From: Nymphaea colorata
Taxonomy: Eukaryota > Streptophyta > Magnoliopsida > Nymphaeales > Nymphaeaceae
NCBI RefSeq assembly: GCF_008831285.2
Contig: NC_045145.1
Span: 9,734,802-9,798,801, forward strand
DNA length: 64,000 bases
Reading direction: 5' to 3'
Shown: positions 56,977 through 64,000 of the stretch, piece by piece
Position numbering within the stretch: the stretch's first letter is position 1
Layout: the number at the start of each line of letters is the position of its first letter
Program-made: the position numbers and the translations under genes
Notes under the pieces: model-generated
Seen by the model: only the letters and a program-made list of their open reading frames with translations
Databases searched by the model: none
Told to the model about the DNA's origin: nothing

Positions 56977-59412
56977 ATGGCGTCAGCCGGTGGTAGCTCG
57001 TCTTATGCTTCTGCAAGCCTAAATCCTGCATCCTCCATACAGTGGAATGCTTTTGCTAGTTTGGTTTCTGTCAAACTAGATCGGACGAATTTCCTGATGT
57101 GGAGATCTCAGATCAAGGCTGTTATGATAAGTCAGGACCTGATCAAATATGTGGATGGCACATGTGAAGCACCTGCAAAAACCACAATCGGTGAAGGTAA
57201 CACTATTACTGAAAATCCAGCCTATGTTATGTGGAAAAGATCTGACCAACTTGCGTTAAGTTGGATTCTTGCTACTGTCTCAGAACCTGTACTGGGACAG
57301 GTTCTTCATTTTGAAACTGCTAGAGAAGCTTGGCTTGCTCTTGAAAAGACATATGCATCTCATTCTCATTTACGTATTCTGCATCTGAAAAATGAACTAC
57401 AAAATGTCAAAAAGGGTGAAAAGCCTATGTCTGAATATCTTGATAGTGTGAAAAATCTGAATGATATGCTATGTGTTGGAGGAGTCAAAGTTAATGATGA
57501 TGACCTGGTTCAATTCACTCTCAATGGTCTACCATCTTCTTATGAAAGTTTTGTAACTGCCATTGCCACTATGAAGCAGTTACCACCTTTTGTTGAAATA
57601 TTTGATATGCTCATAAATCAAGAAAAACGTCTTCAAATGATGGTGCCTAAACCCAACGTTGTTGAACAACATACAAATACAAGTACTGCCTTCTATACTC
57701 AAAAAGGTACAGGAAGAGGATCTTTTAACAATTTCAGAGGATTTAGAGGAGGAAACCGTGTTAATTATGGAAATCGGACTAGAGGCCGTGGCAGAGGCTT
57801 CAATCAAAATCAGGGAGATAAAAGGGAAGGTGTTATTTGTCAATTTTGTGGAAGGAAGAATCACACAGCAAAAACATGTTACGATATCCCAAAGGCTTTT
57901 GCTGCGATGGCGATCCAATCCATGAATGATAACAGTTGGTACGCTGACAGTGGTGCGTCACACCATATTGCTGCAGATGACACCAATCTGAATAAGACAA
58001 ATGAGTACACAGGGATAGATGGAGTAGTCGTCGGAAACGGTTCGCAGCTTGCTATAGCAGGTATGGGATTCTTAAACTTACCCACCAAAGAAAAGAACTT
58101 TACTCTCAAATCTGTTTTACATGTGCCACAAATGAAGAAAAACCTGATCTCAATCTCTAAGTTCACAAGAGATAATGACTGCATTTTTCAATTTGGGGCT
58201 AATCAATTTTATGTGAAGGACTGCAAGACCGGGAAGACATTGGTGATCGGGAAAGCTAAAGACGGACTCTATGAATGGCCAAGAAATGGGATCTACAATA
58301 AGGCTGGAGTTTCTTTCAATGCTTTTAGTTCTACTTTGAATAAGGCATCCAAGTGGACCTGGCATTTGCGTCTAGCACATGCTAGAACCAAAACTGTTTC
58401 TTTTAGGAAATCAAAACAATATATTGGTTACGATGATAATGATATGCCATCATGTTCTACCTGTTCTGTGGGAAAAATGCACCAATTACCTTTCTCTATA
58501 TCTGAAAATTCTGCTTCCTGCCCTCTTGAAATTGTTCATGCAGACCTTTGGGGACCTGCCCCAACGACGTCTAGAGAAGGATATGTCTACTATCTACTCA
58601 TTGTGGATGACTTTAGTCGCTTTAGTTGGCTGTTTCCGTTAAAGAAGAAATCAGAAGCACTCTTTTTCTTCAAAATATTCAAAAGTTGTGTGGAAAAGCA
58701 GGTAGGCAAAGAAATTAAAATTTTTCATAGTGATGGAGGCAAAGAATTTTTGAATCATGACTTTGATATTTTTCTCCATGAACATGGAATTAAGAGATGG
58801 ATCTCTTGTCCATATACTCATCAGCAAAATGGGATCGTTGAACGGAAGCATCGACATGTAACAGAAAGTGCCTTGTGCATGCTTATTCATGCATCTTTAG
58901 GCGCTCGGTTTTGGGTAGATGCTTTCAGACATGCTGTTTACATTATCAATAGACTTCCTAGTGCTAATACAACATATAAGACTCCTTTTGAGTTGCTTCT
59001 CCAGCGAAAACCATCTTTGGAATTTATCAAAATTTTTGGCAGTACATGTTACCCATATTTGGTGCCTTACAATCACAATAAACTTGAACCCAAATCATGC
59101 GCCTGTGTTTATCTTGGAGTTGGGACTAACTATAAAGGCGTTTTATGCTATGATCCTGTAACTAAAAGGCTTTACATTTCCAGGCATGTTCAGTTTGATG
59201 AAACCTCCTTCCTCTTTGCTCAAAGTTCTCGACCCGTTACTACTGATCAAGTCAGGGCATGGTTGACTAAGGAACAAGATGGTGCCTTTCCAAGTTGCTC
59301 ACCAACTCTAGAAAGTCAGAGGGAGACATCAGCTAATGGTGGCGCTACTAATAATGAAAGCAGATTCATCATTCTCCCACCAGCTCCTACGACTGTACCA
59401 AATGAACAGTAG
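56977..59412 (+). CDS. Copia-3 gag, protease and integrase
   Basis: The frame is open from 56,932. The second Met (56,977, MASAGGSSSYAS) suits a Copia gag start better and is residue 16 of the longer frame. Using that numbering, the gag core (LDRTNFLMWRSQIKAVMISQ) lies at about 50-250, the zinc knuckle CQFCGRKNHTAKTC at 303-316 and the protease WYADSGASHH with Asp339. The integrase finger CSTCSVGKMH is near 515, and the integrase acidic triad is Asp538, Asp601 and Glu637 with 35 residues between the last two. KTPFELLLQ and YPYLVPYNHNKLEP mark the integrase C-terminal part. The frame ends at TAG 59410-59412 in a Pro/Gln-rich linker, so RT is not reached without readthrough. Confidence 0.95.
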   Translation: MASAGGSSSYASASLNPASSIQWNAFASLVSVKLDRTNFLMWRSQIKAVMISQDLIKYVDGTCEAPAKTTIGEGNTITENPAYVMWKRSDQLALSWILATVSEPVLGQVLHFETAREAWLALEKTYASHSHLRILHLKNELQNVKKGEKPMSEYLDSVKNLNDMLCVGGVKVNDDDLVQFTLNGLPSSYESFVTAIATMKQLPPFVEIFDMLINQEKRLQMMVPKPNVVEQHTNTSTAFYTQKGTGRGSFNNFRGFRGGNRVNYGNRTRGRGRGFNQNQGDKREGVICQFCGRKNHTAKTCYDIPKAFAAMAIQSMNDNSWYADSGASHHIAADDTNLNKTNEYTGIDGVVVGNGSQLAIAGMGFLNLPTKEKNFTLKSVLHVPQMKKNLISISKFTRDNDCIFQFGANQFYVKDCKTGKTLVIGKAKDGLYEWPRNGIYNKAGVSFNAFSSTLNKASKWTWHLRLAHARTKTVSFRKSKQYIGYDDNDMPSCSTCSVGKMHQLPFSISENSASCPLEIVHADLWGPAPTTSREGYVYYLLIVDDFSRFSWLFPLKKKSEALFFFKIFKSCVEKQVGKEIKIFHSDGGKEFLNHDFDIFLHEHGIKRWISCPYTHQQNGIVERKHRHVTESALCMLIHASLGARFWVDAFRHAVYIINRLPSANTTYKTPFELLLQRKPSLEFIKIFGSTCYPYLVPYNHNKLEPKSCACVYLGVGTNYKGVLCYDPVTKRLYISRHVQFDETSFLFAQSSRPVTTDQVRAWLTKEQDGAFPSCSPTLESQRETSANGGATNNESRFIILPPAPTTVPNEQ

Positions 59413-61362
59413 GGTCTACCAGCTCCTACTGGACAGCAAGGCATACCAGCTCCTGCTGAACAGCAGGGTACACCAGCTTCTACTGCTGTTACACGATCTC
59501 ATCCTATGATCACTCGATCACAAGATGGAACCCGACGTCCCAAGGTCTATTTCTCGTCTCCTCATGCTTTGAGTACTTCTACAGTACGTCTTCTTACTCA
59601 TGATGAACAAGAACCTACAAATTTAGTTCATGCTCTTACTCACCCAACATGGTGCAACGCCATGAAAGAAGAACTTGCAGCGCTGAATCGTAATGAGACT
59701 TGGGAACTCATTCCTCCACATCAAACTCAAAATGTTGTCGGGTGTCGATGGGTTTTTAAAATTAAAAGACATGCTGATGGCACTATTGCTAGACATAAAG
59801 CTCGTTTGGTAGCTAAGGGGTATAGTCAACAAGAAGGAGTTGACTACTTTGAAACCTATAGTCCTGTAATAAAACCAGCATCCATTAGAATGATTTTATC
59901 AGTTGCCGTCAGCAAAGGATGGGTCATACATCAGTTAGATGTAAATAATGCTTTTCTCCATGGACATCTTCATGAAGAAGTTTTTATGCACCAACCGCCA
60001 GGGTTTGAAGATCAAAGGTATCCTAACCATATATGTAAACTGAAAAGAGCCTTGTATGGTCTAAAACAAGCTCCAAGAGCTTGGTTTGAATGCTTGAAAC
60101 ACTACCTTGAACAACAAGATTTCGTTGAGTCCAAGGGAGATACATCGCTATTTTTCAAGGTGAAAAATGATGATCAAATTTTCGTGCTTATATATGTAGA
60201 TGACATAGTGGTAACAGGAAGCTCGGAAAAGGCAGTCCAGTTCCTCGTTAATGACTTTGGAAAAAGGTTCTCTATCAAGGATCTGGGTCACTTGAACTAC
60301 TTTCTCGGAATTGAGGTAGAAAGGTTTGATAATGGTTTCTTCCTAAGTCAAAAGAAATACATATATGATCTCTTGAATAAAACCAAGATGCAGGACTGTA
60401 AACCACTGGATACACCAGCAGCCCTCAATGAAAAATTATCAAAGGACGATGGTAAAGCCCTTGACGACGCTACAAAATATAGACAAATAGTGGGAGCCTT
60501 ACAATATCTCAGCTTTACCAGACCTGACATTGCATATTCAGTCAACAAGGCATGCCAGTTCATGCAAAGACCCACGGATCGACATATGGCCTATGCTAAA
60601 CGAATCCTAAGGTATTTAAAGGGTACTCTTACCATGGGTCTCCAAATTAAGAGTTCTTGTAGCTTTGACTTGCAGGTTTACACAGACGCGGATTGGGCCG
60701 GAAGCCCAGACGATAGACGGTCCACGGGAGGTTATCTGGTTTATGTTGGATCAAACCTGGTCTCCTGGAGAACTAACAAACAACAAACCGTAGCACGATC
60801 CAGCACAGAAGCTGAGTACAAAGCAGTGGCAGATGGAGTCTCTGAATGTTTATGGATTCAACACATGGTAGAAGAACTCGGTATTAAGACAACAAGATGC
60901 CCCGTCCTTTGGTGTGACAACATGGGTGCAACATACTTGGCTGCAAATCCAAAGTTCCATGCAAGAACCAAGCACATTGAAATAGATTATCACTTTATAC
61001 GAGAGAAAGTGGCAAGCAACAAAATAGAAGTGAAATTTGTATCTTCAAAATTCCAAGTTGCTGACATATTGACCAAGCCATTAGCACGAAGCAGGTTTGA
61101 TGAATTGAGAACCAATCTAAATCTTGGAGAGATAAGATTGAGAGGGAGTGTTGGAGATAAAAGAGGAAAGATAGAATCGTTGACAGCAGGAAATCAGTCA
61201 GCAACGATTATGGAGAAGCTAAGGATAGAAGTTCGTATAAGTGCAACAGAAAAATCTGTGATAAAATCAGATAAAGATCTACATCTTCCTGTAACAGATT
61301 TCCAGCACAAATTGAGGAGATTAAAGATAGAAGATAAATCTCCTATTTTTGTAAATGGATAA
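59413..61362 (+). pseudogene. Copia-3 reverse transcriptase and RNase H, downstream of the stop
   Basis: Same frame as the upstream gag-pol part. The linker carries a tandem PAPT/A-(G/E)QQG repeat. The first downstream Met is at 59,506. RT motifs are WCNAMKEELAALNRNETWEL, ARLVAKGYSQQEGVDYFETY, LDVNNAFLHGHLHEEVFM and YVDD at 60193-60204. RNase H motifs are VYTDADWAGSPDDRRSTGGY, RSSTEAEYKAVADGVSE and HARTKHIEIDYHFIREKV. All catalytic motifs look intact, so the element's only visible lesion is the TAG. The frame runs 71 codons into the 3' LTR before stopping. Confidence 0.92.
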
Positions 61363-61509
61363 ATATGGTGATTAATATATATATTCACACGATCTCTCTC
61401 AACATATTCATTGAGAAAGAGATCTGAGTGAGTCGTGGATGTAGGCTGACATTATAGCCGAACCACGTACCTGTCCTGTTTTTTGTTCTGTTTTCCTGAT
61501 ACTCTTTCA
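61149..61509 (+). repeat. Copia-3 3' LTR
   Basis: 361 bp, same ends as the 5' copy, preceded by the polypurine tract AGAGGGAG. The pol reading frame enters it without a stop and ends at 61,360-61,362. Confidence 0.97.
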
Positions 61510-61514
61510 AGAAT

Positions 61515-61930
61515 GATAACTGCAGCTCACTGGTCGTTCACGCCCTCCATCGGGAACCTCCAAACTGCCTGGTGGTCACCCTGCTGCTGCACGCTTGCCC
61601 TACTTGCTCGACTATCGCCGGTGGCATGCTGCCATCACGCCTGACTGTGTTTCATTGAACTCTGCCCCCTCTTGAAGATATTGTGCTGCAACTCGTCGGT
61701 CGACTGAATCCTCCATCGGGAACCCACAGTGTTGCCCCGTGCCTACCTGATTTCTTGTGCAGTCTGCTGGTCGACTGAGCCCTACCCACAACGCTGCCTG
61801 GTGCCTGCCCATTTTCTCGTGCAGTCCGTCGGAACCTGCAGCAGTGGTGGCCGAAAGCTGCAGCACGCCTTCCTACCTCTCGTGCGTGGGAGCCGATCGA
61901 CCATGTTTGGTTCTCACCCGAGTTACACAC
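61515..61930. repeat. GC-rich diverged tandem repeat right of Copia-3
   Basis: Two to three imperfect units of about 85-110 bp share CGGTCGACTGAATCCTCCAT / TGGTCGACTGAGCCCTACCC, GTGCCTACCTGATTTC / GTGCCTGCCCATTTTC and TTGTGCAGTC / TCGTGCAGTC. It lies at the position of the GC-rich module of the solo LTR (42,205-42,550) but is not obviously the same sequence. No gene is supported. Confidence 0.55.
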
Positions 61931-62185
61931 AGAAACCAGGTGAGACAAGTTTAGTGAGTCGGGTCTTGGTTGAGACCAGACCCGTTAACACAAATCTAAT
62001 AAAAAAAATGTGGGTCCAGGTTTTGGATTTAAATCCCACGTCTAAGGTTGACTTTCAAATTTGTGTTTTGGGTAAAAAGACATGGGTTTAAAGGTTTATT
62101 TTGGATCAAACAATTACAAATTTGTTTTGGGTCTAAAATTTAAATCCAAATAATAGTCTTTTTTAAAAAATTTGAGGTGATAACA

Positions 62186-64000
62186 AATGCCCATCTTTGT
62201 TACTAAGCCGACACTAGCCACGCTTACTGACAAGATTATCACCCTGGATTTTTCAAACGAAACATTTTTGAAAAGATGTTTTAGGCTTAACCCCTTACCT
62301 GAATGGTTTGTTTGAGCTTGTATTGCAGATTGAACCCCTTGGCTTGCGTTGCAGGTTTAACTCTTTACCTGCGTAGGTTGCTTTTACGTTGTAGGTTTAA
62401 CTCTTTGCCTGCGTGGGTTGCTATTATGTTGCAAGTTTTAACCCTTTACCTGTGTGGGTTCTTCCTTGTTGACTCTACTCACTCTACTCTAACTAACAAC
62501 GTCCACTTATTTTGCTCCAACCGACGATGTCCGCTCGCTCTTGCTATGCTCCAATTGACAATGTGTGCTCACTCTTGCCATTCTCCAATCGATGTGTTTC
62601 CTTTATCTGTTTGAAAAATGAAGATGCTTTTGCCACTTAGGTGGGTATGTTGGCCATAACAACCTGCATATACGTCCTGATACAATGATTCTTGCCTTCC
62701 CCATCAAGGCATTTTTGTCTATCAACTAAAGCGGCCGATTCGGCTTCCCCATGATGGACCTAGATTCAAGTGCTAATTAGACACACATTAAATTATTGTA
62801 CACTAAGGGGTGTACATAACCCGCTTCGGAGGAATAGTAGGAATCATCTCGTACAGCAAACGAGAGAGCAACATACTAGGTCCTCAAGATTCGACGTTAT
62901 GTTTTAGTACTAAACGGCTGAACCTTATCTATGCTCCTTCCACTAATAGACAAGGCTATGAGCATGTGCACGTTAAAATTAAAGTAAAATCCATTACAAC
63001 TACAGAACCTTTGGCACAGACGGTCAATTTTGTGATGGTCAATGGGCCCATCGCATTCTCTAATGATGATTCGCCAAAGTCCTAATTGATTGTGGAAATA
63101 GGTTAAACGTTCGTCTGGATATGACTGTGAAGGCCCTAAGATTGAAAGAGGTGAAATAGACTCTGGTTGATATGATAATATATGGTTTTGGCCAGAGTAG
63201 GCGAATAGTTATATGATGCGTCTACCGTGACCTGCACATCAACTACATCGTCCATACACTCTTGAGAAGCTTTTGCCAATAAATTATGGACATCTGGTAA
63301 ACACTAATGAAGTTCAATTTTGTTTTAGTATATGCAATGTTATTTCTTGAAGCATTTTGGTAACGAACAACTATAGGAGTAGTTGACTGCCCATAACTGT
63401 GAAGAATGGTAGTATCGGCCCCACCTAAAATGACAAAACAAGTTTTCCTTTGCAACCATATGATTAAACAAGGTGCGATCTTGGAACCATAATCTTATGC
63501 ACACGTTGTTGAGTTAAAGAGTCATGGGATTGCAACCAATAGGCATATCATGGAATTTGTTTCTCTTCGTAAAGTCATTTGGGCATGTTAAGATATGGCC
63601 TTGAATTAGCTTTTGTTTTTTGACCTGAAGCAATTAGTCTCTTATTTATTCCTAATGCATTATGTAGGTAATTAATGATGTGGGCTTCTTGAACAATATC
63701 ATATCATTGGACAAGGTAAATATTACACCTTTAACTTGTCAATATTTTTCTTTTGTAATCCCCTTGACATATTTTCTCTATTTACTTGAACGCTTGTTTT
63801 GGGGTGTGATTGACATCCGTTAAGCTGCCGAAATGTCAATAAGGTAAGCAAGGGAAAATCCCATGTTACAAAAGAAAATGGAATGCCAAACATGATTCCC
63901 TTTTATCAGCATTTTCAAATATTTGAATTTACTATCGTGAGAAAGGCCATTGGAATATTTGGCAAATAAATGCAATTTGTCTGGTAAGCTTAAATTTGCT
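62186..64000. other. Interior of the third LARD-family copy, truncated by the window end
   Basis: 62,186-62,480 aligns with 46,265-46,690, including CAGGTTTAAC/CCTGCGTGGG repeat units. Similarity to the complete element ends near 62,480. After that the sequence includes a degenerate repeat of CTCCAACCGACGATGTCCGC CTCGCTCTTGC type at about 62,500-62,600 and a possible protease relic near 62,950-63,250. Confidence 0.6.
62940..63250 (+). pseudogene. Possible Gypsy (Tat-like) aspartic protease relic
   Basis: Plus-strand blocks LAQTVNFVMVNGPIAFSNDD, then LIDCGNRLNVRLDMTVKALR, then LVDMIIYGFGQSRRIVI resemble the protease region of plant Tat-type Gypsy polyproteins, where LIDxGSSLN precedes a GF-G--R block. 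Stops and shifts separate the blocks. It lies on the plus strand, opposite to the orientation inferred for the LARD family, so it may be a separate insertion or the orientation of this copy may differ. Confidence 0.35.

Larger units (their letters stand above)
56555..61509 (+). mobile_element. Copia-3: young Ty1/copia element (Ale/Retrofit-like)
   Basis: A 4,955-bp element with perfect target duplication AGAAT (56550-56554 and 61510-61514). LTRs are 361 bp each (56555-56915 and 61149-61509) and differ at only two positions. The primer site TGGTATCAGAGC at 56916-56927 starts right after the 5' LTR. A polypurine tract AGAGGGAG lies at 61141-61148. One frame encodes gag, protease, integrase, RT and RNase H, interrupted by a single TAG. 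The size, short LTRs and gag/integrase style suggest the Ale (Retrofit) lineage; that is inference. Confidence 0.97.
53468..62185 (-). mobile_element. Third LARD-family LTR, interrupted by Copia-3
   Basis: The plus-strand left end TGTTCGCATCCCC at 53,468 and right end GAGGTGATAACA at 62,185 match the family's LTR ends. The stretch 53,468-55,440 aligns in order with the other LTRs (GACTCGCCCGTCAGTACGAG, AACATGTACAAATTCGTGAT). The segments 55,440-56,549 and 61,515-61,930 are GC-richer and unlike the other LTRs. Copia-3 (56,555-61,509) lies between them. Beyond 62,186 the interior starts like that of the complete element (CTTTGTTACTAAGCCGACAC versus CTTTGTTAATAAGCCGATGT). The other LTR lies outside the window. 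Confidence 0.78.

Overview
This is nuclear DNA of a flowering plant. The evidence is a nine-exon plant gene with GT-AG introns, Ty1/copia elements primed by initiator-Met tRNA, hAT transposons with 8-bp target duplications, a long-LTR element with a TGGCGAC-type primer site, and long AT/CT/GT microsatellites. Species cannot be read from the window. I found no intact host gene, no RNA gene, no CRISPR array and no prokaryotic signature.

Left half (about 4.4-30.4 kb, minus strand): the only host locus is a dead GDPDL gene (SHV3/SVL-type glycerophosphodiester-phosphodiesterase-like, normally a GPI-anchored cell-wall protein). All nine exons can be placed, from a signal-peptide exon at 30.27 kb to a GPI-signal exon ending at 4,441. 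Exon 1 is split by an old Copia (Copia-1, 24,879-30,221). Intron 3 holds Copia-2 (15,482-23,445), whose reverse transcriptase is itself split by a gene-fragment-carrying hAT (18,125-22,560). Intron 4 holds a 3.55-kb mosaic of host-gene fragments (RPS3, insulin-degrading-enzyme-like) bracketed by a 106-bp direct duplication. Intron 7 holds the 3' end of another Copia. The last exon is split by a GC-rich hAT MITE (4,672-5,517). Stops, frameshifts and a probable splice-acceptor mutation confirm pseudogenisation.

Middle (30.4-39.4 kb): AT-rich intergenic DNA with a 61-66-bp minisatellite, compound microsatellites, decayed MITE-like pieces, a possible CACTA-type end and a short LTR remnant.

Right half (39.4-64 kb): copies of one long-LTR family, read here as minus-strand, Tat-like and without coding capacity (LARD-like): a solo LTR (39,440-42,921), a complete element with perfect GATAC target duplication (44,070-51,890), and a third copy beginning at 53,468 and running off the window. 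That third copy's LTR is interrupted by a very young Copia (Copia-3, 56,555-61,509; two LTR differences in 361 bp, perfect AGAAT duplication, gag-pol broken by one in-frame stop).

The window is best read as a stratigraphy of nested insertions around one dead gene. I did not find a coherent new biological system. The most unusual items are the gene-fragment-carrying hAT, the duplication-bracketed gene-fragment mosaic, and the modular hypervariable LTRs of the LARD-like family.
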